64,000 nt of DNA from Auriscalpium vulgare (GCA_019915015.1 JAHBBC010000024.1:310001-374000); one strand, 5' to 3'; shown: positions 9,601 through 22,013, counted from the first letter of the stretch. The notes: generated by a model from the letters alone, not told the origin. Numbers and translations: made by a program.

Positions 9601-12600
9601 ATGTCGGTCACCCCATCTGAGGCGTCGTTCATCCTTGTTGGCCCAGAGACGTCCCAGATCTTGCCAGAGCGGAGGAGTCATCTTGAAGGACCTTCAGAGC
9701 ATGTGGAGGTTGCAACCGCCGAGGTGCGCACATTGTTCTGTCGCAGTGTTTTCCGACACTGATTATCTCAACAGCAGCCTAGAAGACATCCTTCGAACGA
9801 CCCATCCTACACAGTTGGCTCTACGCCCTCCTATGCCCATGACTGGTCCCCAAGCGGCGTCGGCGGCAAAATATCTGCGCACGGACGGCACTTCGTCGAC
9901 GCCTACGGCCGCGTCGTCAGCCTGCGTGGTGTGAATCTTTCCGGGTCCTGCAAAACGTATGTCGGATCCTCTATCTACGTGGGCCGTCGAGGCTACCGCT
10001 CCGTTCTGAACCAGAATGCATGAAGTCCAGTTAATCATGACCACGACACGTTTCCGGGGAACCATAAGACTGTGACCTTTGTCGGGCGGCCGTTCCCTCT
10101 GGGGGAAGCACACGAACATCTGTCGCGGTTGAGACGATGGGGTCTTACTTTTGGTGCGTGTCCTCGCTCATATATCATGATTACCACTAATTCTCAATAT
10201 CAGTGCGTTTCCTCATAACATGGGAGGCGGTCGAACACGATGGCCCGTACGTGACAGTCCCTCGGTGCCTTGCTCTCGCTAATACGCCCTATAGTGGAAT
10301 CTATGATACGGAATATCTGGATTACCTTCACAACGTCCTGGATCTATTCCCACTGTACGGACTCACGGCCTTTGTCTCTCTGCATCAAGACGTATGGTCT
10401 CGATATTCTGGTGGCTCAGGTGCACCAGCCTGGACGCTGGAAATGGTCGGTTTCGATCTGCATTCATTAGAGGAGTCCGGCGCCGCGTGGCTCACTGGTG
10501 TCAAAGGCGGAGGGCACGTCGAGGCCGAGCGCGGCATATGGCCGTCCGGATATCAGAAGCTCGCGGCTGCCACCATGGCGTAAGTCGACCAATTCTCTGC
10601 ATTGGCACGTCCGCGAACGCTGACTGCTCGCAGGACGTGTTTTTGGGCGGGGGACACGTTTGCGCCTAAGCTCCGTATTCAGACACGCGAGGGGACGGAG
10701 ATGTCGGTGCAGCAGTTTTTGCAGAACGCGTTCTTGGATATGTGGGAGGTTGTTGCTAGGACGCTTGGAGATTTAGACGGTGTCCTGGGATTCGAGGTGC
10801 GTCAGCTTCGTTACGCGCTCTTGTGAATCGCTCTGATTGCGGCTCCAGATGATGAACGAGCCTCATAGAGGGTACATAGATCTTCCCAATCTGCACGGCT
10901 TTGATTATAACACGGACCTCCATTTATCTCACGTTCGTAAGTTGACCATCTTTACCCGGCGATGGACATTCTCGGTCTCATTCTTCGTCTGCAGCATCTG
11001 CCTTGCAATCCTTCATGCTGGGAGCTGGCTACCCAACTCTCGTCGGCCACTGGACCCGCTCGTTCCCATTGCCGACGCGCCTCACCTCCAACAGCGTTCT
11101 CAATTCAGCCAGCCGTAAAGCCTGGCGAAGCGATGGGCCTACGGGCGGGAAGGATCTATGGGAGATGCACGGTGTCTGGGGATACGACACGCAGAAGAAG
11201 GTCGGAGTCGTGCTGCGTGAGAGCTACTTCGTGAACGACCCCATGTCCGGGAAGAAGGTTAGTCTCCATATTCTAAACCTTGATAGAGGTTAACCAAATA
11301 CGCGAAACAACAGGTCGACTGGTACACAGATTTCTACTACCCTTTTGTCAATGCGTGGACCAACCGCGTGAGGAGCGCGTCTGGTGGTGAGAAGCTCGTT
11401 TTCCTTGAACCGATTCCTAATGAGGTACGCGGAGCTTGCATTCACCTTTGCCACTACTGACTCTACGGACCACGCAGTTCTGTCCTTCATCGTGGACGCC
11501 TGAACGGCAACCTTCAAGTATGGTGTACTCTCCCCATTGGTACGATATACAACACTTTCTCAGCCCGAGTTCTAACGTGCTGGCAGGTATGACCTGAGGG
11601 TATTGTTCGACAAAGCCCACGGCGAGCTCACTGTGAATGTGCAAGGATTGTCAAAGGTGTGATAACACAACTCTCTTATCTGCGTGTGGCTGATGCCGAG
11701 CTGCAGGGCATGTTCCTTCTTAAAGCGTTTTACTGGGGCCATCGTGGCGCCAGAGACAACTTTGCTCTTCAGCTTCGCAACATCGTCGAGGCTGGATACC
11801 GCTCGCTCGGCGAGCGACCTGTCGTTATAGGAGAGTGCGGTGTGCCAATGGACATGAAGTATGGTCACCTTCTAAACATAGAGTGGCATGAGGCACTGAC
11901 CAGCGTGTGTCTGTGCGTAACAGCAAAGGTGAGGCGTTCAAGACCAACGACTGGAAATGGCAGAGCCGCATGATGGATGCCATGATCACTGGGCTCGAAA
12001 GATCCCTCGTTGGCTTTACGTGCGCACCTGACACGCCTCGCACCATACGCAGTCTCTCAATCTCCCTTGACAGGTTATGGAACTACAATCCAGAGAACGA
12101 CGACAAGAATGGCGACGACTGGAATGGAGAGAACTTCTCATGGTTCAGCCGTTCACGCGCGCTGCCCGTTGCGCAGCTTTCGCTCGACCAACCCTCCGCC
12201 TCACTCGACGCTGGCGGCCGCATCCTGGAGTCCGTGGTGCGTCCGTACCCGGCGAAGATTGCGGGAATCCCTTTGCGGTTTGACTACGAGATGACGGCAG
12301 GGGAGTTCACATTCGTGTGGGCTGTGCCGTTTGTCTCCGCCGACGAAGACCACGTGGACGCGCAGGTGGACGCGAGCGTGCTGCATCCGCCGCTGCATGG
12401 CCACGTCCCCATCACCGCTCGTGAAACGGAAATCTTCGTTCCGGCGATGCTCACCCGGGGAAGGAAACTCGTCGTGCGGGGCTTGGGACCAGACGATAAG
12501 TACGTGTACGATGAGAATCGCCAGACACTCTTCGTCCTCCCGGGAGACTGGGTTCCCGGTATGGTGCACAGTATCACAGTCTCATTTGGCCCTCCCCCGC

Positions 12601-12701
12601 ACGTATTCGTTGCCAATGACTTCTGGATGGACTTCGGGGGCAGGATATACGCCGCGTTTGCGGTCCTGCTCGCCATCATCGTATTTTGGGCGATTAGATA
12701 G
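9601..12701 (+). CDS. GH5_12-type steryl-beta-glucosidase/glucocerebrosidase
   Basis: This many-exon gene starts at ATG 9601 (MSVTPSEASFILVGPE) and ends at TAG 12699-12701. The family hallmark FVDAYGRVVSLRGVNLSGSC lies near 9890-9957 and splices into PVNHDHDTFPGNH. A (beta/alpha)8 GH5 core follows. MMNEPH (10850s, joined across an intron) carries the likely acid/base Glu, and VVIGECGVP (about 11820) the likely nucleophile Glu. After the catalytic domain comes a beta-rich C-terminal domain, then a hydrophobic tail helix (AAFAVLLAIIVFWAIR) at the extreme C-terminus, suggesting membrane anchoring. Fungal GH5_12 enzymes hydrolyse ergosteryl-glucoside or glucosylceramide; which substrate applies cannot be told from sequence. 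It appears intact, and its promoter is shortened by the CACTA-like insertion. Confidence 0.85.
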
Positions 12702-12919
12702 CGTCTTACAATAGATAGCCGCTGTCCTTATAGTACCATTCAGTCCTCCTTGAACCCTAAAACTCTCGCGTTCAACGTGCACATGAAGGTCCTTCCTACC
12801 ATGTTCCGACATCACTGCATCTCCCTCCTGATTTCCGATGTCTAGACCGTCGCTATAACAGTAAGCTCAAGGCGGAGAGTGTCTTCGCCAGGTCACCGAC
12901 TCACCTTACACCTTCCGCA

Positions 12920-14207
12920 ATGGCCTTTCGACATATCCTCCGCACTACCATCGCCCCCGGCGTCGGGCGACGCTGCATGGGCTCGCTGTCCGTCCCCGCC
13001 GTGAACGCCTCGTTTCCTTATCGATGGCTGCGCGATTCGTGCCAGTGTAACGAGTGCGTCCATCCGACGACGCAGCAGAAGCTCCACCGCACCTCCGACA
13101 TCCCACACGATGTCGCACCGAAGGAGTACGGCGTGCGCACCGCGGACGACGGCGTGCACGTCGCCTGGGACAACGGGCACACGTCGTTCTACCCCGCCTC
13201 CTTCCTCCAGCGCCATGCGTCGCCCGGCGCGCTCGCGACGTTCCGCCGGGATCCCCACTTTTCCAAGGTGCCCTGGGACGCGAAGGCGATGGGGGGGACG
13301 GATGGACGGTTTGTTGACTATGCGGCGCTGCGGACGGAGAGGGGGGTGCTGGCGGGCATCGAGCAGCTCGCGCGGTACGGGCTGCTCTTCGTCACCGGCA
13401 TTCCGAACGAGGACACGTCGGACGAGGGCTGCGAGGCGCGCCGCCTTGCGGACACACTGGGCGTGCTCAGGCCGACGTTCTATGGCGATACGTGGGACGT
13501 GAAGAACATCGTGAACAGCATCAACATCGCCTACACAAATCTCTACCTCGGCCTTCACTCAGACCTCCAGTACGTCCCCCCAAGCCCCCTTCAGCTTGTT
13601 CCTCGCTCTTATTCTGTCCCTGCGCAGGTACTTCGAGCACCCGCCGCGCTTCCAGATCCTGCACTGCATCCGCAACCGCGTTAAGGGCGGCACCTCGCTC
13701 TTCGTCGACGCGCTGCGCGCCGCGACCGTCCTGCGCGAGCGCGCGCCCGCCGACTTTGACGTGCTCACGACGACGCCCGTGCCGTTCCACTACGTCAACG
13801 ACGGGCACCACCTGCACCGCCGGCACCCGACGATCCAGCTCGCCGACATCGCGGACCCCGCGACGGGCCTGCGCGACGTCGCGTACGTCAACTACTCCCC
13901 GCCCTTCCAGGCACCGCTCGCCCCGGACACCCCGCCTGCGTTCTACGGCGCGTTGGAGCGCTTCGCCGCGCTGCTCGAGGAGGAGGGCGCGACGTTCCGC
14001 TACCTGCTGCGCGAGACCGACGCGGTCGTGTTCGACAACCGCCGTGTGCTCCATGCTCGGACCGCGTTCGAGGATGCGGGCGAGGTGCCGGGCGAGGATG
14101 CAGGGACGCCGAATCGGTGGCTAAAGGGGTGCTACTTTGATGCCGACTCTCTGTTGGATCGCGGGCGCGTACTGAGTATGAAGGCAGAGAAGGGGCTACT
14201 GACTTGA
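12920..14207 (+). CDS. Gamma-butyrobetaine/trimethyllysine dioxygenase
   Basis: Two exons (12920-13569 and 13628-14207) give 409 aa. The N-terminus (MAFRHILRTTIAPGVGRRCM) is Arg-rich and looks like a mitochondrial presequence. The N-terminal zinc domain is clear: WLRDSCQCNECVHP. The TauD-like 2-oxoglutarate/Fe(II) oxygenase domain supplies the iron ligands HSD (LGLHSDLQYF, at the splice) and the distal His (NRRVLHARTAF); a basic residue for 2-oxoglutarate lies downstream. Family members catalyse either the first or the last hydroxylation in carnitine synthesis, and the sequence alone does not decide which. It is GC-rich, apparently complete, and convergent with the 7-TM gene copy A. Confidence 0.9.
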
Positions 14208-14311
14208 AGTGCTAATGTAAATGAACGTGCCCTACTATTACGAGGAATGCACGACTGACTTGCGAGCGTATCGATGTCTTCGTTCAATGAGTGGATCATC
14301 CTCGTAGTGAC

Positions 14312-14331
14312 TGTGGCAAATGGCCATATCC
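14312..14331 (+). repeat. Direct repeat left of duplicated segment A
   Basis: TGTGGCAAATGGCCATATCC occurs here and again with one change (C to T) at 17024-17043, just outside either end of segment A. No counterpart was seen around segment B. Confidence 0.6.
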
Positions 14332-14349
14332 TCGGATCAACTGCAGTAC

Positions 14350-16978
14350 CTATAGATGCCTCATACAGCTACAATTATGTGATACAGAACTCAACTACGA
14401 TGTCCCGCTACCGACCTCAGATAATCAGGATGGGAGTCCCACCATCCGCGTGAGCACGGCTGCTAATGCTCAAATTACTCTTGCTGCGTACCATCTCGCC
14501 ATCTGAGTCCATGTCATGGTGCTGCTCGAACGTCGTGAAGACGGTTACTTCGAGGGGCTCGAGGCGTAGCGCTTCGGGTTTGACAACGCGCACGAGAGCG
14601 GGGCGCCCGCCCTGGGCCCTGCGTTCGGCCCTGCGCACGCAGTCGTAACTGATGAGCCGCAGGAACCGGTGGCTGGATGATGGATGGATGACGCACTCGT
14701 ATTCGCTGGTAGCGGCGTAGTTATGTAGTGCGCGATACATCATGGTCGCTGCCATTGACCTAAAGTTCGGCGTTATACGGGCTTCAGGAGGAAAACAATG
14801 CTGCCCACGTAATCAAAACTGGAAGGGAGAAGCTGTCTGATGGTTTGATACGGAATTCATGATTTACGCACCTCGAGGTACTTGGAGAATCTGGAAGTAG
14901 CACCGTGAGCGCTCGGTGAGTCTGCGAAATCTGAGTTACACGCACAAAATTCATGACATCTGTAACAGAAGGTCAAGGGTCACATATGACTTCGGGAAGT
15001 TCTGCATGCGTACCGTTGAGATTGATGCACAGAAGGACCTTCAGACCTGATGAGTTAATCAATGAAACATAAAGGCATACTTCGACGCGCACCAGCGTGG
15101 GCAACTCGGCGATGATGGCTAACCCAAGCCAGGCCAGACCCTGCATATGCGTATTCCGTTCCATCAGCGGCGCGGACATGTAAATATACCGACAGATCAT
15201 GTTTTCTCACCTGACGGTACAACAGCTTCCATATTCCCACAGAACCTAGATGCGGCTTCCGTGCCAGGCCGCCGATCATCCCCGCGAGCAAAACGAAATA
15301 GATGAAGAGAGTCGCGATGGAAAGAGGAAGAAACGGCGGCGAGCTGGTGATGAAGCACTTTGATGCCCCCGCAACGCTGCCGAACGGGGGGACCGGGGAG
15401 AGGTGGACCTTTGGGATGAAGATCAGTCATACAAATTGTAGTAACCGGAGCGCAAGGAGAGAAAACAGACCATGGCGACAACTGTCAGGTGGAGGATTGT
15501 CAGATTCCGGAGGACGATACTGAGTTTCACGACTCACTGCGGATCCAGAAGGCAATGCTCGTAAGCCAGGCGATCGCGCAAAGAGCAATGACGGGCAGCA
15601 GGCGGTCCCATATGGCGACGCTGATGGAGGGATAAACGTCCCGGTGTGGCATGAAAGTGGTGGCAGCAACTCACACCCTGAGCATAGCGAGTAACAGAGC
15701 GAGGGCATATGCGACGGCTTGCAATGTCTATAAGAGACCGATTTGGGTGGGTTTGTTCGAGGGATTGGGTAGGTACAAGCACCCACTTCAAGGCTGATGA
15801 TGAGGGCCTTGCCGAACGAATGTGAGTCGAAGAGCGATGCAAAAGTGCGAAACATACTTGGCAGTTAACCGGCCTCCTCGAGTTAATCATAATGAGCGAC
15901 GATATAGCTATGCCAAGGCATGCAAGGCGAGAAGAGAGATACACCTGCGAGATATTGGCGTCAGTAGGAAAGTACCCGTGCAGCAGGCACTCACCCAGAA
16001 AGTCCAGCGTTGTCGGCGTTTCCCAGTCAACATGCTGTAGTCGAAGTCCAGGTTGGAGACAAACTGCCAGCTGTGCATGACCGGAATTTGAATAAAATGC
16101 AAAGCAAGTTCATACATACACAAGGCGACGCACAACACCATTCCCGCAAAGACGTGCGTGAGCTTCGTCAGCACAACTGAGCGACATCATGAGCGCGACC
16201 AAGATGAAGCAGGACGAGGAGACGTACGCGAGCTCTTCAAGATCATGTCAGGTTCCTTCCATTGCTCACGGGACACCATGACGAGGGAGGGGGGAGGGGA
16301 GGGGGGGACGAAGATGGATTGCTGTGCTGGAGCGCCGGGTCGGTTGCCGTACTTATAGTAGTGGATGAGTAGTGTATGATGATGAGTTCGTTTCGCCCGC
16401 GGACCACGGCGCCAGACCCTGCGGCGTCCCACCACACGGTAGTAGTCATTCAACTACTGGGATGTTGCATGAAGAACGATGCTCGGGAAGCTGTATATGA
16501 AGGAGCATATCCCGGAAATTCCATGAAGGCAGTTGGAGTGCAGAGGGGAGTAAGACGCGCCAGATTGCGAAATCATCACTTTGACACGATACCGAGGAGA
16601 AATACCGGGCTCTGAGGCAGAACAGACGGCACATATCAGAACCATATGCAATACTGCAACAATACTGGTACTGAAAGCTCGACTTACATACTCTGCCAAA
16701 TGCAGGCGCCGCGTACGGTCGCGACGGTGGCTCAGGCCGATGTGGTAAAAAAGGCGGCGCCACACGGGTATCATGGTAACGATTGATGTCTGACGAGTGC
16801 AGGTCCCAGGAAGTAGGAGGAACTCTCAATCGTCGGCTCAGTGCCGCACCATGTACTAAGGTCGTCGTCAAAAAATTAGGAGAGTGAATTGTGAGAGTAA
16901 GATCCGTGGGTGACTCTCACCTCAATAGAACAGGATTTGATTTGGCGGATGCGAAGTACCAGGATTCGGGGTTCGTGA
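14350..16978. repeat. Segmental duplication, copy A
   Basis: Starts CTATAGATGCCTCATACAGC and ends near GGGGTTCGTGA. It aligns almost end to end with 23571-26201, with scattered substitutions and small indels. It carries one complete 7-TM gene plus its upstream region. Confidence 0.85.
14417..16279 (-). CDS. Seven-TM basidiomycete membrane protein, copy A
   Basis: The ATG at 16277-16279 opens MVSREQWKEPDMILKSS. An intron (GTACGT...CTCAG) leads to LVLTKLTHVFAGMVLCVAF, a second intron splices to WQFVSNLDFDYSMLTGKRRQ, then RWTFW. Later exons give SSRLACLGIAISSLIMINSR, ETLQAVAYALALLLAMLR, VVAIWDRLLPVIALCAIAW, a helix with YFVLLAGMIGGLARK, GLAWLGLAIIAELPTLV and MMYRALHNYA. This helix pattern matches a large Agaricomycete family of 7-TM proteins of unknown function. 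The tail is cytoplasmic-looking, with an acidic Ser-rich end and stop at 14417-14419. All introns keep frame, so the copy looks functional. The partner in segment B is its close paralogue. Confidence 0.78.
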
Positions 16979-17069
16979 TAGACCGGTTACCTATGAAGCT
17001 AAGTGACGAGCAAGCAAGGTACTTGTGGTAAATGGCCATATCCCATATGACATCAGCAAAACTTAAAGG
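16280..17069. other. Upstream region of 7-TM copy A
   Basis: Most of it (to 16978) belongs to the duplicated segment. A minus-strand open frame of 141 codons (16446-16871) is broken in the other copy and has no domain, so I do not call it. The remaining bases to the hAT target site contain only the right-hand direct repeat at 17024-17043. Confidence 0.4.
17024..17043 (+). repeat. Direct repeat right of duplicated segment A
   Basis: TGTGGTAAATGGCCATATCC, 19 of 20 bases identical to 14312-14331. It lies between the end of segment A and the hAT insertion. Confidence 0.6.
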
Positions 17070-17077
17070 GCCGTGGT
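17070..17077 (+). repeat. hAT target-site duplication, left
   Basis: GCCGTGGT, identical to 22014-22021. Eight bases is the standard hAT duplication length. Confidence 0.93.
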
Positions 17078-17122
17078 TAGGGTTGCGGGGAAAACCTAGG
17101 TAAGGTACCGAAATCGTTTTTC

Positions 17123-17160
17123 ACCGGTTAGTTACCGGTTAGTTACTGGTAAAATACCGG
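17123..17160 (+). repeat. hAT subterminal repeats
   Basis: ACCGGTTAGTT occurs twice in tandem (17123-17133 and 17134-17144), followed by ACTGGTAAAAT and ACCGG. A single TTACCGG lies near the right end (about 21973-21979). Such subterminal motifs often bind hAT transposase; that role is inferred here. Confidence 0.5.
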
Positions 17161-17429
17161 GGTCCTGTAGGCACTGATTTGAAAGGTGTTACTTACACTG
17201 TGCACGTGATCCACGCTCTAGGGGCCTGCAGGTCCCAGGAGTACAGGGGCCCGTCATAGATATATCTACTTAGATGTAGGCCAACGTGGTGCACTGCGAC
17301 ACAATTTCAGGAGTGACATGGATGCACTGCATTTTGGAAGTGGTCCGAAATCTAATGAAGTGCGTGTGGCATGTGCACGGCCCAAGCACGGCCGCGCGCG
17401 AGGCTCAATACATATCACTATCCTCCGCC

Positions 17430-20400
17430 ATGGATCCCACAGCTGGCATCTCAATCAAAATCCCCATACCGGACCCCATAATATCTATCCTAATACCCCC
17501 TCATACCCTATCAATATCCGGCCTGCTCAAATTTCCGACCACACCAACAAGAAATCCTCCCATCCTGCGACGAGAAAATCTTTTCTCAAAGACGAAAAGC
17601 CTAGTCGACGACAACTCTGCCCACTCTGCCCGCTCCATCCTGTCCCTCACCATCCCATCCCTCGACAATGTTCGCTTGCTTGCGGGCGACGCTCGACAGG
17701 CCATGGATAACGGGATGGTTTCCTTTCTATATCCCGCTGGTCAGCACGACACACAGAACTCGGTTAGAATGCCGATATGGGTCATTACCTTCTGGAATTT
17801 TGAACACTCCGTCATCAAGGCGAAGACAGCTTGGGCATCCGCGTTGAACTGGCTTGAAGGGAGGTCAATGAGCGCCGACTTTTCACGCGCAAAGCACCTA
17901 CTCGGCACGCTGCCTTGGAACACATCACTTCCCATCGACATCCCTGGCGAGCCGAGCTCCTTGGCAAAATACCTCAGCCATGCCTGGCTGAGTGACGACC
18001 ACATGGACCAGATGGGGAGACTGCTTGGAAGCCGACTGATAGCCGCGGGCCAGACGGCCGCTCACGTACTGCCAACATTGACCGTGCGCAAACTGCTACA
18101 AATATACCGTCAGCCAGCCGCTCGAGAAGCATACCATACGACAAGGAATCTATCTCACCTACACAATCCTGGTCAAGGTATCGGCAATCGCGCGTTGTCG
18201 AAGGTCGCAATGAGTGTCGCGGTCCGCGTCGAGGGGAGCCGAGTCTGCATTCCGGAGCAGGAAGAAGACACAAACCACTGGGTGTCGGTCATCGTCAGCT
18301 GCGGTGATCATACCATACTCTATGCGGACTCACTTGGTTTCAAGCCCCCGGAGGAGCTTGTCGATGCGCTGAGCTGGTGGGTGCAAAAGCACGGCTTGGA
18401 GGACCCGTTCCGGACGCAGACTATGGCGTGCACACGTCAGGAAGACAGCTACTCGTGCTCGATGCTCAGTATGAACGCGCTCGAGCACCATTTCTTCCCG
18501 GATGACGATATCTTGATCATCGCGGATTCATGTGACAGCCAGCGTATTGAGAAGTTCATCGAGATCGTCGAATACCTACAGAGAGAAGTGAGTGTTTGCT
18601 CATGCATTTTATGTATTGGCACTTATCGTTGAGCAGGATGCGCGGTTCATAGTGCATGCGCCTCCGGAATCCGGATCCAGTCCAGCCGCTGCACCAGTCG
18701 CCTACTCGATGACGCTGCCCGAGAAAAACCCATTCACCTTTGTGGCGCGTGGCCGAGAAGGCAAGCGCGCAGTGGCATCTCTATCGGTACCTAGCGAGCA
18801 AGGTGTTGGGCCATCGAAGCGTCAGAAAATCGATAAACCGGGCAAAAATAGCAATGGCGTACCAGAAAAAGGTGTGCCGGCCAAAATCTCCACACATCGC
18901 GGCAATGCTGGCTCCAAGACAGAGTGGGACAATGTGTTCAGGAGGCCTCAGGCTTCTGACGACGTAGCGATGCTCCCGGGCGACGATGACGAGGATCCCG
19001 GTGATCTTGCTGGTGCCGAACCCAACAACGGCGCCGACGACGACGACAACGACGACGACGCAGAAGCTGCACATGTAGAAGATCCTAATCAGCTCGTTGA
19101 TATCAAAGCAAAGAAGACCGACACGCGACGAGGCGGCCGGCCGAAGAACGAGCTACTCGAGAAACTCACCAAGCACTGCTACCACCTCCGCAATCCCGCT
19201 AAGCCCCTCTACCGCTGTGTTGGCAATGGGTCAGATATGCCGTGCAATGTTGTATGGACCAAGCGCACCGTTGCGCGTGTCCTTCGGCACGCCTGCAGCT
19301 GCACCAAGCTGCCCGCAGATTTGAAGGTCCTAGCGCGATCCGAGGCTGCGTCGAAAGCGCCGTCTCAGAAGCTGTTGGACCGTGAGGCACTCAACAGTTC
19401 TCAGATTCAAGCCGGAGGACCATCAGCAAACCTCGCGACACTTGCAAAGCCGAATCCTGGGAGTCTCTTCGAGGTCGCGAAGGCAAAAGGGCGGAAAGAC
19501 AGGCACCTAAAGCTCGATTTTGCAATCGTCAGGTTAATCTGTGCTGGTGGGCTGCCTACATATCTTGTGTCGCGGCCCGAATGGCATGCCATCTTCTCCA
19601 TCACCGATCCCTCATACCAGCCAGCGACACGCGCTACCCTCGAGGATGAGCATATCGTGACCGAGGCCGAGGTCGTTCGAGCACGTCAGTTGGCATACTT
19701 GAAGACCCAGGACAATCTGACGATCTCGTATGATGGGGGGACGTCGACTGGCCGTGAATCCTTCTGGACATTACACGTCTCCACTGCAGGCAGAGAGGTG
19801 TTCTTGATGGAGTGCGTAGAGGCCACGTCAGATGCACACACCGCCGAGTGGATCGCAAACTTTGCAACACCAGTGCGTACCTGCAAATTCTACCACAATC
19901 GGATGTTGACACTGACCGGCACACTATTTGCTGAAGACGATCATGGCAATTGAACCATGGAGATTCTGCGCTGTCGTGGCAGACAGCACCGGCAATACCC
20001 TGGGTTCTCGGCGCCTATTAGTCAAGGACCAGATTCCTCTTGCGATAACGCTCGGCGACTGCGTCCATCATCTGAACAGAGGCATAGGTGACATCGGGAA
20101 AATACTAGCCTTCAAACCGGTGCGTGTATCAGTCAAGGCACATCTGGCATTCGTTGCTGAAGCTTCCCCAAGGTTATTCAGGTTGTGCGGGCGACAGTTG
20201 CCTTGTTTCACAAGTCGCATGCCGGTCATGCAGCGCTGAAGGTCGCTCGCTCAAAGCACAACATTGGCCGTGGCCTTGAAGCCATTGGGAAGACGCGGTT
20301 CGCAACTCTTGTCCTCTCTGCTGCATCTGTGCAGCGCAACATTCCTGCAATTAAACAGGTGGTCAGTTCGGGGGCTGTCTCATTCAAGGTGAGATCTTGG

Positions 20401-21736
20401 CAAGCATCGTGCGCATGATGTTGTCTGACAGCGCCATATAGACCATACAGGACTACTTTCAATCTCAGCCATCGAGCAAGACCTTCATGTTCGAAAGTGG
20501 CCTCGAGCGGTTCCTCCGCGCTGGGCTGCCTATTGCCAAAGCCATTGCATGTCTCGAGGCTCTCGACGCCACGGCTGCCGACGTCTATATATATTGGCAT
20601 GCTATTCTACATGCTCTTGGCACTGCGCTCACGGACCCAATTCTCGAGTACGAAGATAGTGTTATAGAAGAAGTGACGGGTATAATGAACGCGTGATACC
20701 GGCAGCTGTTTGAAGACGGCAACATCGCCACCGATGTTTATCTTGTGGCGGCATATCTTAACCCGAGTTCGTGCCTTGTTTTCTTTTGTGTGTTCTCACT
20801 AATACTATCTCTATAGATTACCTGCGCAATGACTTGTTCAAGAACGAGGATGCGGACCCCGATCTCGAAGGCGTCCGCCACCCAACAATTTTCAGACGCA
20901 TCACCAAATACCTATCTGACCTTGCAGACAAGGAGATTCGACACGGAGGGAAGGCTATCTTCACAAAATGGGCTGGCAAAGGAACAACATACAAAGCACA
21001 GTTTCGATCGGAACTGCTTCGATACGCGCGCCGCCAATACCCATTCAACATTCCCCTCGACGAGGGACTTCCTCACGCGGTCATGCAATGGTGGCGCTTA
21101 TTTGCAGATTCTGAGCATGCTGTCATCCTTCCGGTAGGTTGACTTGCTACATGGCATCCGTTGACGTGCTGACAGCCGCAGGCGGTCGCTATCAAAATTT
21201 ACTCAGTCCGAGTCAACTCTATGCCCGAAGAGCGCACTGTCTCCACGTTCACGGCCCTCACGCCAAAGCATCGTTCCCGTCTATCTGTGCAAGGGATGAC
21301 GGCGATGACTCAAATCCGTCAGTACTATCAGACGGAGGCAAAGGTGCGCCCCAACCGCGATGCGCTCGGACTTGGATACAACCATCTAACAGATAGTATT
21401 CATTTGCAGAGAACCCGTCCACATGTGCAGCCCAACCTGAGGTTCCATCACATCAAGAAGAATCTGTTTCCAACCTCTGACGAAGCTGATGACCCTATGC
21501 CCGATGAAGATGGCGACGACTGGATCGACCAGCCACCCAGCGACGACGTTGCTCGAGAGAACGATTTGGTCGCGGATACCTTCGTCAACATGGGCTCCGA
21601 GATGCTGAGAGATGTTCTCGCGGACCAGGCATCTACCTTCTCTCTCATTGGGGTCTCTGTGGGTCCACAAGACGGAGGTCTTGCAGTCGATGCTGCCAAT
21701 GCGGCTGATGACGACGACTTCGAGATTGCTTTCTAG
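17430..21736 (+). pseudogene. Ulp1-like protease fused to hAT transposase, one nonsense codon
   Basis: Exon 1 (17430-18587, MDPTAGISIK) encodes 386 residues ending in a Ulp1/C48 cysteine-protease domain: His in TNHWVSVIV, Asp in YADSLGF, Gln and Cys in RQEDSYSCSML. A 49-nt intron (18588-18636) joins it in frame to an acidic linker and basic patch. Next come a BED-like Cys/His region (YRCVGNGSDMPC...VLRHACSC), a DUF659-type segment (SYDGGTSTGRESFW, then VVADSTGNT) and the C-terminal hAT dimerisation domain (VNSMPEERTVSTFTALTP). At least four more introns are needed. An in-frame TGA (20694-20696) interrupts the transposase between MNA and YRQLFEDGN. It fits a C-to-T change of an Arg CGA codon. 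The stop would remove the dimerisation domain, so this copy is probably inactive. Confidence 0.82.
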
Positions 21737-22013
21737 ATTCTTAGATATTGTATTCTCCTACCCTAAATAAGCTCCTGCTACCCTACATGAGCTCTCGAGC
21801 CGTCGTATGTCAGTTTTGCGGTGCTCGAGGCGTCAGCCACGGCCGTTCCGCTGTGCAGAATAGTAAGCGCCCGTGCCACGTCACGGGCCGAAATTTTGAG
21901 ACATCACGTGGGTTTTCCACAAGTAAATTACAGGTATGTTACCTACCTACGGGTGAGGGCCCCGAGGAAACTTACCGGTGCGAAACCTCCCAGAGGTTTT
22001 ACCCGCAACCCTA

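Larger units (their letters stand above)
17078..22013 (+). mobile_element. hAT transposon with 8-bp target duplication
   Basis: The left terminus reads TAGGGTTGCGGGGAAAACCT (17078-17097). The right terminus, reverse-complemented, reads TAGGGTTGCGGGTAAAACCT (21994-22013), one mismatch in 20. Directly outside are identical octamers GCCGTGGT at 17070-17077 and 22014-22021, a perfect target duplication that fixes the boundaries. The element is 4,936 bp and carries one long gene encoding a Ulp1-like protease and a hAT transposase. Near-identical ends and an intact duplication indicate a young insertion. It lies between the two 7-TM segments. Confidence 0.93.

Noticed and set aside
16446..16871. 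141-codon minus-strand frame upstream of the 7-TM gene copy A
   Set aside because: The matching sequence in segment B is interrupted (frame ends after about 60 codons), and no family is recognised.
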